This document shows, in pieces, positions 1 through 7,660 of a DNA stretch of 15,322 nucleotides. This DNA comes from Symbiodinium natans (Eukaryota > Sar > Dinophyceae > Suessiales > Symbiodiniaceae). The translations under genes were made by a program, and so were the position numbers. Below the pieces are notes generated by a model that saw only the letters and a list, made by a program, of their open reading frames with translations, searched no databases and was not told where the DNA came from. The DNA lies in assembly GCA_905221605.1 (NCBI GenBank), contig CAJNDS010001522.1, positions 1 through 15,322 of the forward strand, written 5' to 3'. The first letter of the stretch is position 1, and the number at the start of each line of letters is the position of its first letter.

Positions 1-830
1 CGAGTATTGTGCGGGTTTTGGGCGGGTTTTGAGCGAGTTTTTCGTTTTGCTTTTTCTTGAAAAAGCCGGCTTTTTCAGCCTTTTTTCAAGCCCTCGAAAA
101 AAAGGCAGCGGCTTTTGGGGTCCTTTTGGGAGACTCTTCAGATGGCACATTTTTGTAATTTTTTCGTCTGAAAAGCAGGCTTTTTCAGCTGTTTTTTTTG
201 CCCAGAGTGCCCAAAACGGTCACAAATCGCAAAAAATGTCATTTTGGGTGTTTTGGGTGTTTCCACGGCTGCAAAACTAGCGAAAATTTTAATGTTTTTT
301 TTTTTGCCTGGGTTCAGGGTTTTTGAAGGCGCAAAATGGTCAAAAATCACCAAAATTTGCCATTTCTATTCAGGGTTTGTGAAGGCCCAAAACGGTCATT
401 CTGGGGATTTCCAAGGCCGCCAACCTAGGGAAAAACCTTTATGGTTTTCCCTTAATTCAGGGCTTGTGAAGCCCCAAAATTGTCAAAAATCGCAAAAAAT
501 TGACATTTTGTGTGTTTCCAAGGCCGCCAAACTAGGGTAAATCCTTACGCGTTGGCCTTAATCCAGGCCTTGTGAAGACAAAAAAACACAAACAATTGCA
601 ACTTTGGGGGTTTCCAAAATCGCCAACCTAAGCAAAATCCCTATGTTTTTTGCTTGAATTCAGGGTTTTTGAAGGCCCAAAATGGTCAAACATCGCTAAG
701 TTTGGCCATTTTGGGGTTTCCAAGGCCGCCAAACTTGGGAAAATACCAACGCTTTGGCCTTAATTTAAGGTTTGTGAAGGCTCAAATTGACAAACACTTG
801 CCATTTGGGTTGCAAAATTTGGCTTGCTGC
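1..830. repeat. AT-rich degenerate tandem repeat, about 90-107 bp unit
   Basis: No gene is supported here. From about 200 to 830 a degenerate unit recurs. Each copy has TTCAGGGTTTGTGAAGGCCC, then an AAAATGGTCAAAAATCGC-like stretch, then a GGGTTTCCAAGGCCGCCAA-like stretch. The TTCAGGG-like anchor is seen near 313, 369, 456, 562, 657 and 764, so spacing runs from 56 to 107 bp, and a further copy lacking the anchor lies at 208-291. Positions 1-200 are T-rich and related in style. Short open frames in this block (for example 29-280, 244-540 and 654-995 on the plus strand) follow the repeat and its homopolymers and look non-coding. Composition changes sharply near 820-830, where the GC-rich locus begins, so this is one candidate for the downstream edge of the transposon. 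Confidence 0.75.
58..77. repeat. 20 bp perfect palindrome
   Basis: TGAAAAAGCCGGCTTTTTCA reads the same on both strands, with GCCGGC at its centre. A near-copy with CTGAAAAGCAGGCTTTTTCAG occurs at about 169-189, so the palindrome is probably part of the local repeat and not a regulatory site. Confidence 0.6.
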
Positions 831-973
831 AGATCGACATGTCAGGCAGTGGTTGTCTCAATTCGTGACTGCTGGCGCGCCTGTTCCTTTTCCATGGATG
901 GCCAAGAAGTCTGCACGTACTTGCGTGCTGTGAGCTGGGCTGTCCAGGGCTCGGTCTGTACCGGCGAGCTCCT

Positions 974-1450
974 TCAAATAAGGCTCACAGCATAGGTTGG
1001 GTGAGACAAAAAGAGATCTTCCAGCTGGCCGACCGTCAGACGCCGCGGATGCATCTCCATGGAGTCCAGGTACCAGATGACATCCTCCTCAAGGACTTTC
1101 ACGGCCACCCAATGCCGACCATGGAGGTTGACCACCGCGCCAGTGCAGCCATGCAAGTCCCTGATTGTCATGGCACGCCGGTCCCCCATCTGCCAGCGAA
1201 GCTGCCCAAATTCCTCCATGGCCTTGGTGCGGAGGGCCATACCCATGATTTCGATGGAGTAGTCTCCTGCAGGGGCCAAGTGGTCCTGAATGTTATCAGC
1301 CAGCTCGCGGTTCTCGAAGAGGAATGCATCAGCCGCTCGAGCCATGTCTTCCGGGTTGAGCAAGTGGAAGCCGAGGACATGATTCAGCGCGTGGATTCCA
1401 CAGCGAAGATCTACTTGCCTTTCGAAGTAAGGTGCTTCAGCCTCACGCAT
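974..1450 (-). CDS. Josephin-type cysteine protease (deubiquitinase) domain, likely C-terminal part of the Helitron-like protein
   Basis: The domain resembles the ataxin-3/JOSD Josephin family, which cleaves ubiquitin chains. Numbered from the Met at 1450, Cys17 lies in LRCGIHALNHVLG, matching the family's nucleophile motif. Gln12 sits five residues before it, as the oxyanion Gln does in ataxin-3. His113 lies in GRHWVAVKV and Asp129 in WYLDSM, where the family has its third catalytic Asn/Asp. Cys-to-His spacing is 96 residues, close to the 105 in ataxin-3. The Met at 1450 overlaps the stop of the upstream frame by 8 bases. However, the same frame stays open upstream to about 1860 and encodes a C2HC zinc finger at 1687-1622 and a Lys/Ala-rich linker at about 1620-1500. 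The Met is therefore probably internal, and the domain the tail of a larger protein. Target and activity are inferred. An independent small protein starting at 1450 is possible but less likely. Confidence 0.8.
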   Translation of the reverse strand: MREAEAPYFERQVDLRCGIHALNHVLGFHLLNPEDMARAADAFLFENRELADNIQDHLAPAGDYSIEIMGMALRTKAMEEFGQLRWQMGDRRAMTIRDLHGCTGAVVNLHGRHWVAVKVLEEDVIWYLDSMEMHPRRLTVGQLEDLFLSHPTYAVSLI

Positions 1451-4400
1451 GTGTGTCGGGCTGTTTGTCCTGGCCAGCTTGGGAGGAGGCGTGCTGTCTG
1501 AAGCTGTTTCTGCAGGGCGCTTCTTGGTGATTGTTTCTGCCTTGGGCTTGGCCTTGGCCTTGGCCTTGGCCTTGGCCTTGGCTTTGCTCTTGCCCTTTGC
1601 TCTGGCTTTGGGCTTGGCTTGGCACTTCCTTCCATGTGCCTTGATGGCGGGCTGAGTATTGGGAACCTCCTCGCCGCAATGCGGACAATGCCAGGGCCGT
1701 TCGCCCTCTTCTGCGTTCTCCTTGTCTGCTCTCAGACCAATCTGGAGCGCCCATCTCGGCCAGCCGGGCTTCGTAGAACTCCTTGCTCTCGGCGGGTCGA
1801 AAAAGTTGTTTCCATAGATGAGAACCGTCTCGCCCGGCCTGCTGGGCCTTCAGCGTGGTCAGCGCCCATTCTGCGTTCGCGTTGAATCGCAGCGACTTCG
1901 GGTTGAAGAACTCCAAGGTGCACAAGGCTTGCGAAGGGCAGCGGCTCAGAGCCACGTAGGCTTGTCCCTCTTCTTTGCACGTCGCATCAAGGCGGGAGTG
2001 GGATCCATCATGCAAGGTTGCCGCCTGGCATTTGTGAATGGTGGTGGCCTTCGCGAGCACCATGGGGAATTGCAGTCTAGAGGCCTTGCTGCCCTCCTTG
2101 TCCAGATATGTGGCTGACCTGCGGGCGACGGCAACGAAGCTGGTCTCGTTTTCCGCACGCCACTTGGCACCTGCATTCTTCTCGAAGGCCACCCAGATCA
2201 GCTCGATCTCGCCAGTGTCCTCGTCCGCGTCGATGTGCTCTACGAAGCCGCAGGCGCCATTGACGAGGCCGTCCTGGACGTCGAGGTTGTGCCGGAGCAT
2301 CACTCGAACGCCGACGGCGACCCGAAACAAAGCCTCCAAGCCACCGGTGTTCTCGGGGTCGGCCCAAACCACTTCCGGGGATAGCGGGGCGCCTGTCTTG
2401 ACGCTGACATCCAAGGCAGGGCTTTCGTAGAGCCGAGCGCCTGTCCTGCTGATGTGCTCCTCGATGTAGGTGCTGTTGCTTTCTGCCACAGCCCTGCGAG
2501 TGGGGTACAGGTGCACTGCTTTAGGGGCGGGCTGCCTGCTGCTGTTCTTCTTGACCACCATGCCACGCAGTTCCTGGACGTCTTCGTCTGTCCAAGTTCC
2601 GACGCGAATTCGTGCGAGAATGGCTGCCCATTTCGGATCCTCTGCTGCGCGCTGGTTCCCTTCCAGTTCGCAGAGTTGGAAAAGAAGCCACAGTTGACTT
2701 GCAAAGGCTGGCAGGCCGCCGGGCGGCGGCAACTGGTAGAGATCCCCTGCAAAGACGACGTGGAGTCCACCAAAGGGTACATAAGGCATGTCCCGGGCCA
2801 GACGGAGGTGTTGATCGAGGCGCTCCAGCATGAAGGAGGAAATGAAGCTTACCTCGTCCACAAACAGCACAGATACCAGGTTCCAGATGCTGCGCAGGGT
2901 TGCCAACAATGGGCCGCTTGGGAGAGGCACGTCGCAGGCCTTGCCATAGCTTTGGTTCACGACCGGCAGCAGGCAACAGGAATGGAGGGTGACCCCGTTG
3001 ATGTTCCATGCTGCCACGCCTGTTGGAGCTGCTATGATTGTCCCGACGCCACCCTGTCGGAGCATGTGCGCGGCGGCGCGTACCACCACCGACTTTCCGC
3101 AGCCGCCAGGCCCGTGGAGGAGCATGTTCAAGCGCTCCGCGTTGTTGGCATCTTTGGTGTTGGGACGCTTCAGGACAGTCTGGATGATGTGCTCCATAGC
3201 CTGGCGCTGGTGCTCTGTCTGGGGGCTGGGGTTTTCCACAGTCAACTTCTCGAAGCTTTCCTCCCCCTCTTCCACTGGTGCAAAGGCATCGCCGGCCGCT
3301 CCCGTCGGCACATGGTCTGGTGCCGCGAAGTCGATGTCGTCTCCGTACCGCTCCTTCAATGCTTCGAGAATCTTCATGGAGTCTTCATAGTTCTCCTGTG
3401 CCACCTTGCTATTGGCCCACCCGTCCCGCAAGTGTGCTGGATGAATCTTGGCCTTCATGTACATGGTCGCCTGCACGGCTTGCAGCTTTCGGGCGGCCTC
3501 CAGGGTCCCATCCATGCGGGGAAAGCACCGCGACTGCAGGAAGTCGGGGTGTCCGTCTTTGTCACGGGCGATGCGTCTGAAAGCTGCCGCGTGACTACCG
3601 CCATCCTCCTCCTGCAACCAATCGCCCGGCTCCTTCCACACCGAATTTAGCAGCAGCCTCGAAAAGTAGAATTCCTCGGGCTCCTGATCGGGGCTGAAGT
3701 TGCGGTACGCCACGATAGCTGGTCTTTTGCGCGGCTGCGGGAAGTCCACGCCGATGAACTTGAAGGCCGCGCAGAAATCCAAGAAGATCAGGTCCTTGAA
3801 CCGAGATGTCACAGGCTGGCTGCCCTCCACCGGCACTTCCACTTCTATGTCGCCGAAGGAGACCTGCATCTCTCGATACCATTTCTGTGCGACTGGCATG
3901 TACCCATCTTGCTTCAGCTTCTTGTTGCGGTAGGCATCGGGCTGTCCCAGGGCCACTTTTTCCTCATGTTTGGGCACCGACAAGGTCCACGTTTCAGGAG
4001 GCCCCACCTGGATCCACTCGTTGTCCCTGGAGAACTCGACGACGGGGAAGCCCAGCAGCAGATGGCACGCTTCGAAGGTTGATGTGGTCCTGCCCTGCAG
4101 CGCTGCGTGCGCTGCCTTGTACACCTGCTGGTTGCCTAGCCCGACACCGTCGTTGTTACCAGAAGTGAGGTTGGCAATGATGCTCTCGACGCGACGCTGG
4201 CACTCCCTGTCTTGCTCGGACTTCAACGCATAGCCGAGGATGTAGCGGCTGGCGCTGGTCAGTTCACAAATGACCTGAAGGTCCATGCTGGCTCGCCAGC
4301 AACGCAGGATTTTGATGTTGTACTGGCCAACGTTTTGATCGGATTTCTTCCGCCTCGTGGCCAGGCTACTTTTCCAGCGGCTGTTGGCATACTTCTCCTG

Positions 4401-5822
4401 GGAGGTGCGGCGCCTCGTCCTATTTTCTTCGCCATGGGGAAAGCCGAAGCGGCAGGAGCCGTGCGTTTTGATGCCACAGTACTCACTGCAGTGGTGCACC
4501 ACCAGGCTGGCCAGCTGTGCGTTCACCTCCCTGTCACGAGGCCTGACTTTCGTGGACTGTCGCCATGTGTTTGGGGATTTCGTGCAAATGTACTTGTCGC
4601 TCCAGTCCTCTGCAGATTTAGGAGTGAACTTCTTCATGGCCTCCTCATCTGACCAGTCGGGATCGGGCGCGGTCTTGTCTTGCTTTTCTTTTTCGCCATC
4701 TTTGTCATTGAACGCTGCTGCTGCCGCCTGCTTGGCCTTCTCCTCGTCTTGTGGAGAGGTTGGTTCTTTCCACTCCTCCACCCACAGAAGAATGTGAGCG
4801 TGGGGGTAGCCTCTCTTTTGCCACTCAATGCGTATGATGTAGTCGAGGACCCTGAAGGGTGGATCCTCCTTGCGGACGCCACGGTGTCGGCCCGCCCGAT
4901 CAGTGGCTGGGGCTCGGAGGAAGTCTTCGCCTTTGTCCCCAGGCTCATCCTGGGCGTCCGCATCTCGGTCCAGATGTGTCTGTGCATCACGTTTGGCGCC
5001 CAACCACCACATGAGCTGGCTCACCTGATGCATAAACTGTCTTGACACAATGGCCGGATGCTGATTGCAGAGCTGGTTGGGAGAGAGGCCGTCCCAAGTG
5101 AAACTCTCGTCGGCCTGGTATTGCTGCAAGATTTCTGCGGCTTCGCGCTCGATCTCTTCTGGCGGGCTGTCCGGTCGGAGTCGCAGCAGCCGGGCGGAAA
5201 TGACTGCGACGAGGATATCCGGTTGCCGGGCATGGCAGGAAAGGGTCATGAAGAACTTCGGCGGGCCGAGCTGCTCGTACATGTTGAGGGCAACGTTTTT
5301 CTTTGCAAAGACGTAGGGATGCGTGCCGGGGATGTCCCTGAGGGCCGCGAAAACCTGGTTTTTGCCATCGTGGTACTTCGTCTTAGCACATGGGGCCCTT
5401 TGGCTGCCGATGCGCACATTGATGTTGCCGGACAGGCGTTTCTTAGTGTGCATCTCCAATAGCCACATGATGTACGGCACCGATGACTCAAAGCGCATGT
5501 CCAGGCCTAGCAGACGCTTGCGGGCATATTGCGAGAAGCTTGCGTACTGGTTCTGCCACCCGCCCGTGCCGGTGGGGAACAAGTGCGGGAAGAACTTCAC
5601 ATCCATGTCGTCGTCGAGCGCCGAAATACCTCGGGCTTTGCGCAGGTCCAGGGCTTCCGGTTTGGGGGCTTTCAGTTCCTTGGGGATCAGGTACGCCACC
5701 TCCAGCTCTGCTTCCTTCGTCTGGTCTTGCTGATTCTGCCCCCCCAAGGCCGAGGAGTGTGAGCCACCGGACTCCCCCGTTTGGCGCCCTTGAGGGGATT
5801 TGGAGTCTTGAATGGCTGCCAT
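1443..5822 (-). CDS. Helitron-like Rep (HUH/Y2) fused to PIF1-family helicase
   Basis: This 1,459-residue frame is the core of a rolling-circle transposase. A Helitron_like_N-type region spans about residues 85-350 and ends in RGYPHAHILLW, with the HUH metal-binding pair His341 and His343. CRFGFPHG follows near 457. SRYILGYALK near 525 keeps two tyrosines (Tyr527, Tyr531) in the Y-x3-Y spacing of Helitron nucleases. The SF1B PIF1 helicase occupies about 865-1320: Walker A GPGGCGKS (904-911), APTGVAA, Walker B LFVDEVS (Asp989, Glu990), GDLYQLPP (1026-1033), YPTRRAV (1106), ATTIHKCQAAT (1259-1269) and YVALSRC (1289-1295). No helicase motif looks lost. The Met at 5822 lies inside the preceding overlapping frame and its first ~28 residues are poorly convincing, so the true N-terminus probably comes from that frame. 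The last ~95 residues, including a Gln/Gly-rich stretch, look like the wrong frame; the adjacent frame gives a zinc finger and Josephin domain instead. Expected role: nicking, strand transfer and unwinding during transposition. Catalytic competence is inferred from motifs only. Confidence 0.9.
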   Translation of the reverse strand: MAAIQDSKSPQGRQTGESGGSHSSALGGQNQQDQTKEAELEVAYLIPKELKAPKPEALDLRKARGISALDDDMDVKFFPHLFPTGTGGWQNQYASFSQYARKRLLGLDMRFESSVPYIMWLLEMHTKKRLSGNINVRIGSQRAPCAKTKYHDGKNQVFAALRDIPGTHPYVFAKKNVALNMYEQLGPPKFFMTLSCHARQPDILVAVISARLLRLRPDSPPEEIEREAAEILQQYQADESFTWDGLSPNQLCNQHPAIVSRQFMHQVSQLMWWLGAKRDAQTHLDRDADAQDEPGDKGEDFLRAPATDRAGRHRGVRKEDPPFRVLDYIIRIEWQKRGYPHAHILLWVEEWKEPTSPQDEEKAKQAAAAAFNDKDGEKEKQDKTAPDPDWSDEEAMKKFTPKSAEDWSDKYICTKSPNTWRQSTKVRPRDREVNAQLASLVVHHCSEYCGIKTHGSCRFGFPHGEENRTRRRTSQEKYANSRWKSSLATRRKKSDQNVGQYNIKILRCWRASMDLQVICELTSASRYILGYALKSEQDRECQRRVESIIANLTSGNNDGVGLGNQQVYKAAHAALQGRTTSTFEACHLLLGFPVVEFSRDNEWIQVGPPETWTLSVPKHEEKVALGQPDAYRNKKLKQDGYMPVAQKWYREMQVSFGDIEVEVPVEGSQPVTSRFKDLIFLDFCAAFKFIGVDFPQPRKRPAIVAYRNFSPDQEPEEFYFSRLLLNSVWKEPGDWLQEEDGGSHAAAFRRIARDKDGHPDFLQSRCFPRMDGTLEAARKLQAVQATMYMKAKIHPAHLRDGWANSKVAQENYEDSMKILEALKERYGDDIDFAAPDHVPTGAAGDAFAPVEEGEESFEKLTVENPSPQTEHQRQAMEHIIQTVLKRPNTKDANNAERLNMLLHGPGGCGKSVVVRAAAHMLRQGGVGTIIAAPTGVAAWNINGVTLHSCCLLPVVNQSYGKACDVPLPSGPLLATLRSIWNLVSVLFVDEVSFISSFMLERLDQHLRLARDMPYVPFGGLHVVFAGDLYQLPPPGGLPAFASQLWLLFQLCELEGNQRAAEDPKWAAILARIRVGTWTDEDVQELRGMVVKKNSSRQPAPKAVHLYPTRRAVAESNSTYIEEHISRTGARLYESPALDVSVKTGAPLSPEVVWADPENTGGLEALFRVAVGVRVMLRHNLDVQDGLVNGACGFVEHIDADEDTGEIELIWVAFEKNAGAKWRAENETSFVAVARRSATYLDKEGSKASRLQFPMVLAKATTIHKCQAATLHDGSHSRLDATCKEEGQAYVALSRCPSQALCTLEFFNPKSLRFNANAEWALTTLKAQQAGRDGSHLWKQLFRPAESKEFYEARLAEMGAPDWSESRQGERRRGRTALALSALRRGGSQYSARHQGTWKEVPSQAQSQSKGQEQSQGQGQGQGQGQAQGRNNHQEAPCRNSFRQHASSQAGQDKQPDTHA
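1547..1582. repeat. Hexamer microsatellite (CTTGGC)6
   Basis: There are six perfect copies on the plus strand, flanked by imperfect ones from 1541 to about 1620. Because the unit is six bases long, length change does not alter the frame. It encodes alternating Lys-Ala in the Josephin frame and Gln-Gly in the helicase frame. Confidence 0.9.
1622..1687 (-). other. C2HC zinc finger coding segment outside the long helicase frame
   Basis: In the Josephin frame this stretch encodes CPHC, then 13 residues, then HGRKC. The spacing CxxC-x13-HxxxC is close to a C2H2-type finger with a terminal Cys. It is followed by a basic linker of alternating Lys and Ala (the CTTGGC hexamer run on the plus strand) and then by the Josephin domain with no stop between. 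Zinc fingers and basic linkers are commonly used for nucleic-acid binding; that role is inferred. Confidence 0.65.
1690..1860 (-). other. Interval of the +1 frame change joining helicase to zinc finger and Josephin domain
   Basis: Up to about APDWS (residue ~1363 of the helicase frame) the sequence reads as a plausible protein. Beyond this it turns into Arg- and Gln/Gly-rich low complexity. The frame one base further on is open from a stop near 1860 down to 974, and becomes plausible from about 1710 (ENAEEGERPWHCPHC). The change must therefore lie in this interval, as a one-base gain, two-base loss, +1 ribosomal shift or short intron. No single site stands out. Confidence 0.5.
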
Positions 5823-6820
5823 TCTTGCAGGACCTTGTCCACCGCCGGGTTCGCTTTGTAGAGGCGATGTTGGTGCTTCAGCTCCTGCAAAGCTTCATAG
5901 ACGCAATCCAAACGAGCAGGCGAAGCTGCCATGCCCTGGACCCCTTCCACGAAGATTGTGCCATCGTCTTCAAGCGTGGCTCCCTCCAGGACATCGCAGA
6001 TGAGGGGGTCTTCCATAAGCACGGCGTACATGCGACCCCACTGTGCGCTTGGGCCACCGGCCGGGAGCTTGTCGAGCAACACTTGGGAGATCCTCCCCAT
6101 GGCTATCAGATGCTGTTCAAGAGGCTGCAGGGCCTGGAGGGCTTCCGGGATGGGCGCCGGGGCTGGCAAGACCAGCTTGGTGTTGTTCTCGCGGCAGCTT
6201 TTGCACAGCATCTTGCCGGTGGCTTTGGCTAGCCTGTAGTGCTTTGCTGTCGTGAAGGTTCGGCACATCTCACACGCCCTAGACAAACCAAATCTGCCCC
6301 AGCTGCGGGCGAAGGCTAGGTAATCGGCCTGCGCCTGTTCCGGTGTGAGTTCGTCTTCGTCTGGAAAGGGATAGCCTTGCTTTTGGATTTCGGTGGCTAC
6401 AGGCCTGGGCCCACGAATTCCAACTCCATCCTCTTCTCGCTGGGCTTGGAGCTCACGCCGCTGGGCCCGATAGCTGTCCTTTTCGGGAACTGGGCCACGT
6501 GAGCCTGCTCCATCCTCTGTTCTTCTTGTTTGGAGCTCATGCCTTTGGGCCCGATAACTGTCCTGCTCGGGAAATGGGCCACGGGAGCCTGCTCCAACCT
6601 CTGTCCTTTTGGCTTGGAGCTGCTGTCTCTGTCCACGGAAGCTGCTTGATACAGGAATGGGTCCCCTACTCCCGGCGCCTTTTGCACTTCGCTCTGTCTG
6701 TTTTGCACTTTGCTCTGCCGCGCGCTCTTCCTTTTCGGCTTTGCGGCATTGAGGGTCACTGCACCAGCCCTGACCGCGGCCGCTCCTTTGTCCCACGCCA
6801 CAGCGCTGGCAGGGCCCCAT
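5687..6820 (-). CDS. N-terminal part of the Helitron-like protein: Cys clusters, 28-residue repeats, DUF6570-like region
   Basis: The frame has 377 residues. Start chosen at 6820: context GTTGCCATGG is a good eukaryotic start, and an in-frame TAG lies about 35 bases upstream. Residues 4-25 hold CxxC-x12-CxxxxC, a likely metal site. Residues 48-131 are three 28-residue repeats beginning GAGSRGP with a partial fourth. Residues 183-209 hold CEMC and CKSC, a likely zinc ribbon. About 225-330 (LQPLEQHLIAMGRISQVLL and following) resembles the DUF6570 region that precedes the Rep domain in many Helitron and PIF1-like proteins. The final ~17 residues after PRPWGG are Arg/Trp-rich and look like out-of-frame read-through. 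A -1 shift at the G run 5739-5745 joins this frame to the Rep-helicase frame as PRPWGG then QNQQDQ. Alternatives are a one-base indel in a decaying copy, an assembly error in the homopolymer, or an intron. The domain role is inferred; no enzyme activity is predicted. Confidence 0.75.
   Translation of the reverse strand: MGPCQRCGVGQRSGRGQGWCSDPQCRKAEKEERAAEQSAKQTERSAKGAGSRGPIPVSSSFRGQRQQLQAKRTEVGAGSRGPFPEQDSYRAQRHELQTRRTEDGAGSRGPVPEKDSYRAQRRELQAQREEDGVGIRGPRPVATEIQKQGYPFPDEDELTPEQAQADYLAFARSWGRFGLSRACEMCRTFTTAKHYRLAKATGKMLCKSCRENNTKLVLPAPAPIPEALQALQPLEQHLIAMGRISQVLLDKLPAGGPSAQWGRMYAVLMEDPLICDVLEGATLEDDGTIFVEGVQGMAASPARLDCVYEALQELKHQHRLYKANPAVDKVLQEWQPFKTPNPLKGAKRGSPVAHTPRPWGGRISKTRRRKQSWRWRT
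5738..5744 (-). other. Candidate -1 frameshift heptamer G GGG GGC
   Basis: On the minus strand the upstream frame reads TGG GGG GGC at 5746-5738. The last G of TGG plus GGG GGC fits the X XXY YYZ rule for -1 slippage, and slipping one base back enters exactly the Rep-helicase frame (next codon CAG at 5738). The heptamer sits in the stretch of about 5900-5687 where both frames are open. Whether this is programmed slippage or an indel in a seven-G run cannot be told from one sequence. Confidence 0.4.
6383..6679 (-). repeat. 84 bp in-frame coding repeat, three copies plus a partial fourth
   Basis: Residues 48-75, 76-103 and 104-131 of the N-terminal frame are 28-residue copies running from GAGSRGP to an ending such as RTED. 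A diverged partial copy (GVGIRGPRP) follows. The copies differ mainly in single residues and keep the frame, suggesting expansion while the frame was translated. Function unknown; the repeats are Arg/Gln/Glu-rich and probably helical in their second half. Confidence 0.8.
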
Positions 6821-7660
6821 GGCAACTGCTAATTTGCAACACTCGGCAACCTACAGCCCAATTCGCTTACCGATGAAATGCTACGGGAGCAAGCCGAATC
6901 CACAAGTGCACGAAAGCAGCTCACTCAACTGAACAAGAACATGTCGGAGCTGCCATGTTGCAGAAGCTCACAGGCTTTTTTTTCGGCTCTCGCTGCGGTT
7001 CAGACCTTCACTTCTAGGAGCCATGCGCATTCCCATTCGGGATCAAGACCCAATCTGCGGAACCAGCCCCTCAGGCGTGTGTCTTCGCGGCACACGCTGA
7101 TCTTCTGGGTTGCAACTGTTCACAGCTGCCACTTGAAAGAAGAACCTGAGAAAGCTGAGCTCGCGACTGTCTGGCCAAGGATTCTGGCAGATGTTGTCGT
7201 TCCATGCCTAATGCCCTCGACCCGGACCTGTAAGGAGGATGTCTGGTTCTTTTTAGGGCGCAGGACGAATCGTGGCCGGCTCTGCTTCTTCGGAGTGTAG
7301 CCCGCTGTGATTCGCAGAGCTGCTTCGACGGTCGGGTCCAGACCTCGCCTCAGTGTGCTTCGGTGCGAGAATTCCAGAAAGGTTAAAAAAATCTGGGTCC
7401 CTGACTCGAATTTGTAGGCGAAAGGATACTTGAAGCCAGCTCCGCTTGCTTCAGATTGTGTTTGAGCACCTGAGACAGGAGGCGGGATTGCTCAAAAAAG
7501 ATCTAAATTGTTTTCCCAATGCCTGAGCCCCTGACCCTGTGAGCCACTATGTCGCACATGGCCAGGGGGAGGGATTAGAAATTTGAGAATTCAGCTCGAG
7601 CCTCAGCTGAAAGTGAACACAACATTGTGTAAATGCAGCCAAGGAGCCTTGCATTCCCCT
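6821..7660. other. Spacer between the Helitron-like locus and the satellite; nothing recognised
   Basis: No homologous protein motif, RNA gene or repeat was recognised. A 140-codon plus-strand frame at 6878-7300 has no domain, and its composition looks random. The upstream (5') end of the transposon should lie in this interval or within the satellite. A Helitron 5' end is only a short TC-type motif and could not be placed. Confidence 0.5.

Noticed and set aside
660-730. Dinoflagellate spliced-leader relic (GGCCATTTTGG near 708)
   Set aside because: Only a short match inside the local tandem repeat; the rest of the spliced-leader sequence is absent.
830-973. Helitron 3' end (short hairpin followed by CTRR on the minus strand)
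   Set aside because: Only a weak 5 bp stem (GCACG/CGTGC near 915) was seen and no convincing hairpin-plus-CTRR. The composition change near 830 is suggestive but is not a terminus.
1001-5800. Numerous long plus-strand open frames (for example 2454-3650 and 5483-6232)
   Set aside because: They lie antisense to the Rep-helicase frames in GC-rich DNA and encode no recognisable motif; they are shadows of the minus-strand gene.
6878-7300. 140-residue plus-strand open frame
   Set aside because: No domain, no convincing codon pattern and no homology recognised. It lies in the spacer upstream of the divergent transposase gene.
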